A program made the position numbers and the translations under genes. Below, piece by piece: positions 20,946-30,152 of a DNA stretch of 64,000 nucleotides; the first letter of the stretch is position 1, and every line of letters begins with the position of its first letter. The DNA comes from Rhynchopus euleeides (Eukaryota; Euglenozoa; Diplonemea; Diplonemida; Diplonemidae): positions 1,426,001-1,490,000 of the forward strand of contig OY723264.1 of NCBI GenBank assembly GCA_963210315.1, read 5' to 3'. Below the pieces are notes generated by a model. That model did no database searches. It saw nothing but the letters and a program-made list of their open reading frames with translations, and was not told the DNA's origin.

Positions 20946-21712
20946 GAAAATTGCACCAGACCGGTTTTTTGGCCGAGAGTCCAAACTTTCAAAGCAGCTG
21001 CTGCGCCTGCCCCACCAAGCAGCCTCAGTACGACAGGACGCGCGCAGGCACCGGGCCCTCTCAGATTCTGGGAGGGTTTGCGCGGGTCGCGCGCGCCGAA
21101 GGCGCGCGCGAAAAATTTTTAAAACCAGAAAAACCGGAAAACGGCGCCAGAAAAAAAGTCTATCTTATACCCTGTCCTCCTCCCACCCATAAAAAAAGAT
21201 TAGTTTTACCATAAACCAGTTGGCATTGCAGCGGGGAGCGAAAGGTGGGGTCGTTGCGTTCCACACAGCAGCAAAGGTTTTGTGTGTGTGTGTGTGTGTG
21301 TGTGGTGAGCCGGGGATAGGGGGAGGGTATGGATGGGGCGCCGACAGCATCTCTCTCACCCCCCCTCTCCCACTTCCTCCCACCAAAGGCAGGCGTGTGC
21401 AGAGGGAGGGGTGTAGGGCACATCTCGAGCGCAGGAACTGCTCCCAAGGAGAAGGGGTGGGGTTTGGGGGTCTGGGGCATTGGTGGGGCCTGGTGGGGAG
21501 TGGGGAGCGGGGTAGTGTCTGTATATGTGTGCGAAGGGTCTAACAAACCTGTGTGTTGCCACCTGAAAGGCCGAAAGCTGCTGCCCCGTTCCCCCCCCGC
21601 ATAACTTTTTTAAACCAGCAACACCAGCAACAACGAGGCAAAACCCCACCCACCCACCCACAGCAGGGCTACTGGGAGTTGCTCCCGCCTCGCGCATACC
21701 GCGTTTTACCAA

Positions 21713-22885
21713 ATGGCAAAACAACCGGCATGCAATCCCAAAGGGCGTGTTGTGCAATGCCTTATCAATCTCCTCCTGGCCTCGACTGACGAGGCGGTGC
21801 GTGCCTATGCCTCCTCTGAGGAGGGCATGGCCTTCCTGTCCTCTCTCGTCCCTGGGAAGTGGGAGGCACACGGCTGCCACATTGTGGCAAAGGTTGCTGA
21901 CCCGCAGCCCGCCCTCCTCGGGAAAGGCGCGCCTGCTGGGCTGCAGGGCCTGCTGAGCAAACGGCTAATCGGCAGGGCTATGATGGAGGGCCTCGGCGCG
22001 AAGGTCGTGGTGGAGGATGTGGGGGGCGTGTCGGGGGAGCTGCGGCAGCCGTGCGACTCCATTGTCCTTGCAAAGCACGCATCGCTCGCGCAGCACAGCG
22101 ACGCATCTCCGGAAGTTTCCGAAGCGCGGCACATCGAGAACCGGATTGTGTACTCATTCGATGTGACCCGCGTCATGTTCAGCAGCGGCAACACGACGGA
22201 GCGGATATACCACGGCAGCATCACCATCCCTGGGGAGCGTGTTGTCGACATGTTCAGCGGGATCGGCTACTTCACCCTCCCCATGCTGAAGGCAGGCGCC
22301 TCTGTCGCCGCCCTGGAGAAGAATGAGATCTCCGTCGGCTACCTCAAGAAGAATGCCGTGCTGAACAAAATACCCGAGCAGAGGCTGGTGACCTACACAG
22401 GGGATAACCGGGAAGTCGGGAGCGCGCACCTCGGCACGGCGGACCGGGTTTCGATGGGGTATTTCAACGGGGGTGACGATGCTGCGCCGTTCATCCCGCG
22501 CGCCCTCGAGTTTCTGAATATGAAGGATTCCGTGCGGAGGAGGCCTCTGATACACTATCACTACCTCAGCACGCGAGAGGGTCGCGTGAGCACTGTGGTG
22601 CAACACTTTGCCAAGTACGCCCCGCATGTGATGTGCGTCCCCTCCTCCCACCTCCCTGAGGGTGGTGGTGCAGATGGGGGTGCAATAGATCCGCCACCCC
22701 AAGGCCCCGCCGTGCTGCGCGTGTGTGCCGCTCTGATGGCATCCGGCGGGGCGGGGGGGGCTGCGATGATTCTCCAGAACCCGAGCCTCCGGGGGACCAT
22801 AGTTGCCATCAGGAAGGTCAAGTCGTACCGCCCACAGGTGTTCCACTATGTTGCGGATGTTGCGGTGGAACGCGTCTTCCGGTAG
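21713..22885 (+). CDS. TYW2: tRNA wybutosine-synthesizing protein 2 (aminocarboxypropyltransferase)
   Basis: This 390-residue protein is of the TYW2/Trm5 class. TYW2 transfers the aminocarboxypropyl group of S-adenosylmethionine onto the wyosine precursor at G37 of tRNA-Phe. Diagnostic blocks are YSFDVTRVMFSSGNTTER (about residues 145-162), the SAM-binding loop VVDMFSGIGYFTLP (177-190), ALEKNEISVGYLKKNA, and ADRVSMGYF, where Trm5 methyltransferases differ. The C-terminus has the VIAIRKVKSYRP-like segment TIVAIRKVKSYRPQVFHYV expected of TYW2. The length is at the short end of eukaryotic TYW2 without fused domains. The ATG lies about 50 bases after a CCCACCCACAG acceptor-like site. No intron is needed. 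A glycine-rich insertion (GGGADGGA) near residue 320 is local low complexity. Confidence 0.9.
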   Translation: MAKQPACNPKGRVVQCLINLLLASTDEAVRAYASSEEGMAFLSSLVPGKWEAHGCHIVAKVADPQPALLGKGAPAGLQGLLSKRLIGRAMMEGLGAKVVVEDVGGVSGELRQPCDSIVLAKHASLAQHSDASPEVSEARHIENRIVYSFDVTRVMFSSGNTTERIYHGSITIPGERVVDMFSGIGYFTLPMLKAGASVAALEKNEISVGYLKKNAVLNKIPEQRLVTYTGDNREVGSAHLGTADRVSMGYFNGGDDAAPFIPRALEFLNMKDSVRRRPLIHYHYLSTREGRVSTVVQHFAKYAPHVMCVPSSHLPEGGGADGGAIDPPPQGPAVLRVCAALMASGGAGGAAMILQNPSLRGTIVAIRKVKSYRPQVFHYVADVAVERVFR

Positions 22886-23140
22886 CGTCGGCTGCGGTGG
22901 GTGGGGGTGGGCGGGGGGTGGGGTGGGGTGGATTCTCAGCGAGCCTGGGCCAGGGCATATCGCATCAAGAGGGAGTGTGTGTGTGTGTGGTGTGTGGTGG
23001 GGTCGGACCACTGTGTGTGCGGGTTGTGTGCCCCATCTGTTTTTTTTTTCCACGGCGCAGCCCCGGCAGGTTGAGGAAAGGAAAGAACCTCGGGGCATCT
23101 TCCCCACCACATCCCCCCCCCCCCCCCCCCCACTCCCAGA

Positions 23141-23812
23141 CACGGTGGGATCTTGTAAATTTTACATGTATAACTACAAGTATATACATGTATTATACAT
23201 GTATAATACTTGCATGTCAACTATTATACATGTAAAATACATGTATATGCCTGAAATATACATGTAAAATACATGTATATCAAGTAAAAATACAAGTATA
23301 ATACTTGCATGTCAACTATTATACATGTATTTTTACTTGATATACATGTATTTTACATGTATATTTCAGGCATTTACATGTATTTTACATGTATAATACT
23401 TGTCATGCAAGTATTATACATGTAAAATACTTGCATGACAAGTAAAATACATGTATAATACTTGCATGCAAGTAAAATACATGTATTTTACTTACATGCA
23501 AGTATTTTACTTGTCATGCAAGTATTTTACATGTATAATACTTGCATGACAAGTATTATACATGTAAAATACATGTAAATGCCTGAAATATACATGTAAA
23601 ATACATGTATATCAAGTAAAAATACATGTATAATAGTTGACATGCAAGTATTATACATGTATTTTTACTTGATATACATGTATTTTACATGTATATTTCA
23701 GGCATATACATGTATTATACATGTATAATAGTTGACATGCAAGTATTATACATGTATAATACATGTATTATACTTGTAGTTATACATGTAAAATTTACAA
23801 GATCCCACCGTG
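23141..23812. mobile_element. CACGGTGG-family element C, complete palindromic copy
   Basis: The 672-bp element runs from CACGGTGGGATCTTGTAAAT to its inverse. GA is duplicated at 23139-23140 and 23813-23814. Nearly the whole element is one inverted repeat made from alternating short words (TACATGTA, TACTTGCA, TTGCATGTCAAC, TGCCTGAAATATACATG), so each strand could fold into a hairpin over 300 bp long. It is the same subfamily as element A and shows A's unbroken right end. It is noncoding. Confidence 0.92.
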
Positions 23813-24047
23813 GACTATACCAATCTGCATGTCGGGTGAAGCGAGATCATCCCTGTGCTCCCCCCCCTGCGTACACTTCAGTCCCCTCACCCTCACACCA
23901 CGCTCCAAATTTTTCCAGCAGGAGAGGCAGAGATGACTTCACCACACATCAATTCAACACATCACATCACCCCCACCCCACCCCCCCCTCTCCGACAGGT
24001 TCTTTGCCGCGTCTGGTTGGGGTATAGTATCCCCCCCCCCCCCCACT

Positions 24048-25175
24048 ATGGGCAAGCTCCCACCCCGGGCAGCGTCGCCCAGACCCTGCCGCAGTGTTCC
24101 CACCACTGCCACCCCCGGGGGCCGGCGCCGCACCGCGCTTTCCCGCAGCCTCTCCGATGCCACAGGCGCTGCTGCGGAGTATATCACACGCCTGGCGGGT
24201 GTGGCAGGTCATTCCGATGACACCGCCTGTCCCTCTCTGGGTGTGGACAGCGCTGCTCTCGCGGTGTCTGCCGCAGCGTCGCCCAGCGATGGCGTCGCCA
24301 CCGTAACGCTCAGCGCTTTCCACCCTCTCAGCCACCGGAGGGTCCCGGTGGCGGTGGTGGCGCAGTCTGTGACATTCTATATCACAACACCCGAAGGCAC
24401 CGCGGCATACTCCCACGCCATCTCGGAGGGGGCGGTGGAGGAGGGCGTGTCCCTCGAAGCCCCGTTCCCACCCCCACACAGCGGTGACACGCAGGTCACC
24501 ATCTCACTGCAGCCCCGGGGGTGCCCTGCAGGGCAGGTCACACTGCCTGTTGCTGACCCTGCCCTGCGATGTGCGCTCTGCCTGCAGCACGGCCTCCGCC
24601 TATCCGAGACAGGTGTGTCGGGGGCACGCCCTGCAGTTCTGAAGGCAGTTGCATCCTGCCACCGGAGTGCTGCTGCCGGCGGAAGCACCGCAGTGCGGCA
24701 GGCCCTGGATGCGCTGTCTGGTGGTGACGGAGCACCCACGCTGGGGCGTCTGCTGCAGCGCGTGTCGGAGTGTGCTGTGCCTGACCCTGCGCCCACCCTC
24801 TCCTGCCCCATCCCAGGCCACGCTGTGGGGGAGGTGCCCCTGCCGGCAGGCAGTGCTGTGGAGGCGATGTGTGCGGCTGTGCCTCCGCCTGCGGTGGCAT
24901 GCCGGCAGAGGCTGGCCCGGCAGCTGGAGGGTGTGTGCCGCGAGGCCCGCGCGTCGGACCGCGCCGTGTCCGCGGCGCTTCGCGCCGTGGGGGTGCTGGA
25001 GGGGCGGGTCGGGTCGTGGGGGCTGCTGGCGCGGTCTCCGCGGGGGTTCCTGCGGCAGCTGCGGGGGGGGCCGGCCCCGAGGCTCGTGTTCCCACAGAGG
25101 CCTCCGGTGGCACGGCTCCCGCCTGCAGTGTCGTTCCGCAGCAGAGTGCTGGAGGCGGGGGTGTGGGAGGAGTGA
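24048..25175 (+). CDS. hypothetical Ala/Pro-rich protein
   Basis: A single 375-residue frame with high G/C at third positions, as in the recognised genes here. No family is recognised. Residues 1-40 are basic and Ser/Thr-rich (SPRPCRSVPTTATPGGRRRT). The middle (about 75-170) reads like beta-rich globular sequence, with VATVTLSAFHPLSHRRVPVA, FYITTPEGTAAYSHAI and DTQVTISLQP. The C-terminal half is alanine-rich and helical-looking, and there are no membrane segments. A CTCTCCGACAG acceptor-like site lies about 50 bases before the ATG. It lies between element C and a three-exon gene on the same strand. Confidence 0.65.
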   Translation: MGKLPPRAASPRPCRSVPTTATPGGRRRTALSRSLSDATGAAAEYITRLAGVAGHSDDTACPSLGVDSAALAVSAAASPSDGVATVTLSAFHPLSHRRVPVAVVAQSVTFYITTPEGTAAYSHAISEGAVEEGVSLEAPFPPPHSGDTQVTISLQPRGCPAGQVTLPVADPALRCALCLQHGLRLSETGVSGARPAVLKAVASCHRSAAAGGSTAVRQALDALSGGDGAPTLGRLLQRVSECAVPDPAPTLSCPIPGHAVGEVPLPAGSAVEAMCAAVPPPAVACRQRLARQLEGVCREARASDRAVSAALRAVGVLEGRVGSWGLLARSPRGFLRQLRGGPAPRLVFPQRPPVARLPPAVSFRSRVLEAGVWEE

Positions 25176-25706
25176 GGGGTGAGGGTGCTGTCGCGCAAAT
25201 CAGCTCTAGGCAGGGCTATCTCTCAGAGCATGCCGTACACTCTGCCTCTGTCTGGTCCATTTTGGGGGGGGGGGGGGGTGGGGTGTATCTATAGCTTCAC
25301 ACACACAAACCGGGTCTCTTTTGTGAGAAGGATAAGAGCGGGGTTGGTTCCCTCGCCTCTTCAGGTGTCGTGGCAACACGCTACCCCCAGCTTCCATAAT
25401 TTGGCACGTCTCTTTGTGTCTCTATTGGGAAGGGATGTGCCGAATAACAGCATTGCAGTCTTGGCTCCATCGTTTTTTTTCCCCCACGGTTCTCAAACAG
25501 AAGAGCTGCTTGCGCAGCCGGTCTCATAGGGGTCGGGTCGTGTGGGCAGAGCTGCAAGGCCGAGGGTGGTTTATCCCCTCCCACCCTGCCTCCCTCCATC
25601 CCCTACACTGCAGTGTGGCTGGCCGTGCCAGCAGCGATTCAAGCCCCCGCCACATTTCGTGATTCCACATGGCATGCACACTACCATTCCGTCCATCCGT
25701 TTGCAG
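25176..25706. other. intergenic or 5' region
   Basis: No gene is called. A G run occurs at 25264-25280. TCCGTTTGCAG at the right edge is a good splice acceptor for the exon at 25707. Confidence 0.4.
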
Positions 25707-26698
25707 GCTCGGCTGCCCCTCGACTGGTGATACACAACAACATAAAATACCCGAGGCTGGAGCAGTACGAAAAAGCCCTGCTCGCGCTTGCACCCAGCGC
25801 TGAAAAGGGCCCATTCACTATGATAGAAGAGCGTGGGAGGAAGGAGGCCAGTGGGGCCTCCAGCCCCCGCCCCTCGAGCAAGACCAGCAAACGATCGGTA
25901 TGGTGACGTGGTGTGTGGTGACGTTCCGCAAGGGAGCTGTACCACTTTATCCGAGCGTAGACCCGGTCCCTCACGGCATTCTGCTTCCGTTTGAATGCCG
26001 GGGTCGGCATGTTGGCAACTCAGATCACAAAACCGCACAAACAGCAGGGTTTCTTGTTGCCCATAAAAACCCCGAAAAACCCGGATTTAAAAACCCACAA
26101 ATAAACCCGACCTGCCAGCACTGGGGTGTGGTGGCAAAAGAAAAGCTCGTTCTTCTGCTCCCGCCACCGCCACTGTCGCCACGCCTTCCGTCACACTCTT
26201 GTCACATTTTCTTTCTGCAGAAAACAAGCGGTGCAAGCACCCCCAGGGTACGGTCGTTCTCTCTTCCTCTCGCACGCTCACCGGTGCCGGCGGCTGTCAA
26301 AGCACATGAGGTATGTCTGTCTGTTATATTCTGCTGTCGTTCGCATTTCGGATCGGGGCGGATGGGGGGGGGGGTGGGCGCTGTAACAACCGATCGGCAT
26401 GTCCTCTGTGTGGAGATCTCGCATGTCCCTCCCCCATGCCCAACACCAGCAGGCGCCGGTGGTGAAGCCTCACAAGGTGGACAAGCCTTTATCTTCGGCA
26501 CGATCGAAGAGTGTGGGGGCGCGCTCTGGCAACTCATTCCGGAGAAGTGCCACAGATATGAGCAAGACAAGCCACGCGTCCACTGAGCGCAAAAGCGCAG
26601 CCGGCGCGAAGCGTGCAGGGCAGCTGCGCCGCCGCATCCACGAGCTTGCGAAGGAGCTGGAGCAGATAGAACGGAGTATGTTGGTCAGCACTGCGTGA
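25707..26698 (+). CDS. hypothetical three-exon Ser/Lys-rich protein
   Basis: Exons are inferred at 25707-25897, 26221-26310 and 26450-26698. Donors are GTATGG and GTATGT; acceptors are TTTCTTTCTGCAG and CAACACCAG (or CAG three bases later). Both introns are phase 0 and the joined frame stays open to TGA. The product includes NNIKYPRLEQYEKALLAL, a basic Ser/Pro stretch (SSPRPSSKTSKRS, then KTSGASTPRVRSFSLPLARS), and a C-terminal helix RRRIHELAKELEQIERSML that may form a coiled coil. The 5' end is unresolved: exon 1 begins after an acceptor, so it may follow an upstream exon or start at an internal ATG at 25820. The function is unknown. Confidence 0.6.
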
Positions 26699-26867
26699 CC
26701 TGTGGTCTTCATTATGCAATGCCGTGCAGTGGGGCCAAGGCAACACGCTGGGGGGGAGGGGGGGTCGTATATTCGTGAGGCAAGCAAGGAGCTACACCGT
26801 GTTTGTGCATAGCTTCGGCATAGGTCACACCGCCACCCGCACCACAGGCAGTAACATCTCGTCCAGC

Positions 26868-27578
26868 ATGTCAGGGTTCCAGATTACTCTCAACGAGTCG
26901 CACCGAGAGGCACATCAGTATAAGAATATGCTGACTGATGCTCTGCGCGAAGTCAAGGTGCAACGCAATGCGCGAGCCAGCCTTGTGGATGAGGTGGACC
27001 GCCTCAACGAGCAGCTCACGCGGGTGCGGATGGAGTCGCGGAAGCACTCCAAGGAGGTGCGCGACATCGGGGTGGTGCAGCCGCCGGAGATCCAGCTGGT
27101 GCACCTGCGTGGGGAGCTGGCGCAGGAGCGGCGCGAGAAGGAGGCCTACCGGATGAAGTTCGAGGCGCTTGTCACGCAGCAGCGCGACACCTCGCCCCCT
27201 CGCCACCCCATGCAGATCCCCCGTGTGCGTGACGGGATGAAGCGGATCGAGCTCGAAGCCCGATGCGCTACCCTCGAGCAGATGGTGAAGGGGCACGAGC
27301 AGGCCAGAGGGCAGCTGCTGCTGCCCAACACCGTGCGTGCGATTCTCCAAGATCACGACCTGGATCCAGGCCTGCAGGATGACGTGATGCGGGATGTGCA
27401 TGACTACCTCAACGGCCAGCGGGCGAACGAGCGCCGCCCACGCCTCCCGTCGCCAGGTGCATCGCCGTACCGATCTCTGCGGTCACGAGGGTCGTCTCCA
27501 GCAGCAACATCCCTTCAGAGCGAGGCACGCACCCCTGAGTGTGTTGCGGTGCGGCTCCCCGTCGGCCTGGTGCCCTAA
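26868..27578 (+). CDS. coiled-coil protein of unknown function
   Basis: The frame gives 236 residues from MSGFQITLNESHREAHQYK. Residues about 15-145 show heptad-like spacing with many Glu, Arg and Lys (LVDEVDRLNEQLTRVRMES, LVHLRGELAQERREKEAYRM, IELEARCATLEQMVKGHEQA), as in cytoskeletal or basal-body coiled coils. The C-terminal 60 residues are Ser/Pro/Arg-rich (RRPRLPSPGASPYRSLRSRG). A CGCACCACAG site 21 bases upstream of the ATG fits a splice acceptor, so an upstream in-frame ATG is not preferred. It is the third gene in a row on this strand; co-expression is possible but not shown. Confidence 0.7.
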   Translation: MSGFQITLNESHREAHQYKNMLTDALREVKVQRNARASLVDEVDRLNEQLTRVRMESRKHSKEVRDIGVVQPPEIQLVHLRGELAQERREKEAYRMKFEALVTQQRDTSPPRHPMQIPRVRDGMKRIELEARCATLEQMVKGHEQARGQLLLPNTVRAILQDHDLDPGLQDDVMRDVHDYLNGQRANERRPRLPSPGASPYRSLRSRGSSPAATSLQSEARTPECVAVRLPVGLVP

Positions 27579-30152
27579 AGAGAAGCCGCGTGTATCCCGA
27601 GCTTCCAGCGGGCCTGTGCTGCTGAGTGGATGCGGGGGTGGTTCGCTTCCATGCCTTTGTTTGATGGCGCATTAAGCCCATGTTGCCCCGGGCCTTTATA
27701 AACCTTCTTTTTTTATTGCTGCATTCTCAAAGGGTGGATTCCCTCAAAAAGGGAATCGCGAGTTGCTTCCTGTACAGGCGTGCACTTCGCCGTGCGGTAA
27801 TGTGCGTGCCTGCATGGCATGACATGCCATGTGTGTATTTATTGGTTTTTTTGAACAAATGCTCTTTGCTTTGTTGGGATGTAGCCTATATCCCCTGCGT
27901 GTGTGTCGCGGAGATCTCGTCACAAAACCGTGCGTGCTGCACCGCTGCGTGAGCATGGAGTCGCATCAGAGCCCATCCGCCACGCTCTCCATGAAGCAAA
28001 CACAATGCAGGTGCCGGTCATGATACAAAACGTTCGGGGCATTCGCTGTGTCAGCCGTGTGGGTGGGACGCCGGGAACCTGTGGTGGTGGTGATGGGGCG
28101 ACTTTGCCCCGATGTGCAAAGCGGCCCCCTCCTTCCAACCATACAGGGGGAGGGCACGCTGGCACAGACTTGACACAGAGTGAATGACCCCTGTCTGCCT
28201 GTCGCTGCCGCGACACCGCCCTCAGGTGGATTCGTTGCTAGATCACCCCCACGCTGCAGTTCGCCAGTTTGCTTGGTGTGTTCTGTAGATACTCTCCTGC
28301 TACACAAGGGTGCTCACATGCGTGGCCCCTCCCGCGCCTTGCATAAACCTGCAGCAAGGCAAACCTCATAATGTCGTTCTGTCCCTTCACCCCCTTCATG
28401 TTTTGCAGAAGGCACCGCTTCGGGCAAAAATGGTTCACCGCCAGATTTGAATCTCTTGCCCCGATTGTTGTGATATGTTGTGGCGCTTCCACACAAAGGA
28501 AAAGGTACCCCCTCCCCCCTCCCCAAGCGCCCGTCCACAGGCACCTCTCTCGGTTCGCTGCCTTTGTTAGATCTTGGTCATCTGTTCTTCTTCTCTAAAA
28601 AAACAACCAGCCTTGGGGGCCCTCGCTACCAGTCACAGCTCGTCAGTCAGTGAGGGGAAGTGGGCCGTGGCTCACTTCTTCTCACTCAGTCACACCTGGT
28701 AGCGAGGGCCTCCCTTGGTGTAGTTCGTGAACGAAACATAAGCTAGTTTCCCTGGGGGAGGGGAGGATGTGCGGTGTTTGGCTTTTCGAGACGGTTGAGA
28801 ATTCTCCCCGGGCCGAAGTGCTCAATACCCTCAAGAGCGCTTAAGTTGCTCCTCCCCCGCCCTTTTCCCACCCGCCCCCTGTCTCCCTCCCGAGGGTGGG
28901 GGCATTCGTGACCCACCCAACCCGCGAGGACCCCGAATTCTTCGGAGGAGTGTGTTCTTCGGAGTTCGTGGGTCGTCGATCCTAGCCTCCCCCACTTGTA
29001 ATGCAGAGTTTTGTAGGAATGGCGGCGGCACTGCCAGGTATAACAGTTAGTTCTAAATCAGCTGGGAAAGGGGGAGGGGATCGCGCAATCGGTGACGCGT
29101 TTAGCCGGCGGTAGCACCCTGATGTCCCAGACAGATTGCCAGGCCCCACACCCCACCCCACACCCTATTTGCATTGCCCAGCACATGCTCATTTTGTCAC
29201 AGCGAAAAAAAGCCAGTGGGGGCCTGGGGACAGTGTGCTTTGAGACTGCGGTACAAACCAACCGCCACCCCCTTCACAGGGGCCACACCACTCGCCGCTC
29301 GTGCGTGCAAAACAAACAGTCCCCAAACAAAAGAAACTCCCCGGACTCTTCACCTCAACGAACATCGCTGAGTTTTCTGAACGCCATCGCCACACCACCA
29401 CCCACCACCTGCTCCAGGGTGCCTCTGACTTACAGAGGCTGACACGCAACCGCTGGCAATGACTGCCGCGTGACTCAGGATCCCGCGTTAACCCAACGCG
29501 CAACCCGCCGTTGTCCTTCTCCCCTGTGATCCCGCTGTTCGGTTTGCACCCTCTTCTGGATTGGGCACAGCCAAAAACCACACTCCCCCGTTTCCTTTCC
29601 ACGCCCACCACCACCCCACCCCCCCACCCCCCTCCATTTCTTTATTCCCTTCCACTCAAGAAAGGATAAAGAAGCCATCAAGAGAGGGGGGGACGGGGCG
29701 GGGTGTGTGTGAGGGACACCCCCTCCACCCCCCCCTCCGGCCCTGACGAGGGCTGGTATTGACCATTCAAATCATCCTGTCACCTGAAACTTTCCCGATT
29801 TTCCACTTCTACTTCCCCTCCCCCACCTCCCCCGTCTCTGTTGGCACGCCGACACCGAGTTTAATAAAAGAACACAGCCCACCCCTCTTCGCTGGGCCCC
29901 AGGGTCTGATAGCGTCACCCGCCAAGGCGAGGCACGGAGGGATCCGGGAGGGGGGGGGGGGGAAGCAAATAACCGAAACAAAACAACAAACACATCACCA
30001 CACCGCATTCCCCCTCCCCTGTAATCTCGCTGTGGTCTCCACCCCCCCCCCCCCCCATCCATCCATCCATCCACAACTCTTTGATTTTTTTCCACGACCC
30101 GTATATCTTTCTCCTTTCGATCGCTCTCTCTCTCGCATATAGGGGGAAAAAA
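27579..30152. other. intergenic region with one hairpin element
   Basis: No gene is called. Besides the 97-bp hairpin at 28616-28712, it holds ordinary mixed sequence and G/C runs near 29600-29740 and 29950-30060. CTCTCTCTCGCATATAG directly before the kinase start is a strong pyrimidine-tract acceptor. Confidence 0.45.
28616..28712. repeat. 97-bp fold-back element or hairpin RNA
   Basis: The ends GGGGCCCTCGCTACCAG and CTGGTAGCGAGGGCCTC are inverted over about 17 bases. The inside has further nested stems (AGTGAG with CTCACT; AAGTG-GCC with GGC-CACTT). CCTTG is present on both sides (28611-28615 and 28713-28717), as a 5-bp target duplication would be. It is either a minimal mobile element or a structured noncoding RNA. 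Confidence 0.6.

Larger units (their letters stand above)
17900..21174. mobile_element. hAT-like element, interrupted by a retrotransposon
   Basis: The left end CAGGGGATAAGATAGG (17900) pairs with the right end CTATCTTATACCCTG (to 21174). TCCTCCTC is duplicated at 17892-17899 and 21175-21182. Only about 60 bases of the left end precede a retrotransposon insertion (17961-20015); the rest of the body resumes at 20016 and matches the second copy of the family at 18213-19392. The flanking CCT microsatellite makes the duplication weaker evidence than usual, but the matching ends support it. Confidence 0.85.
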
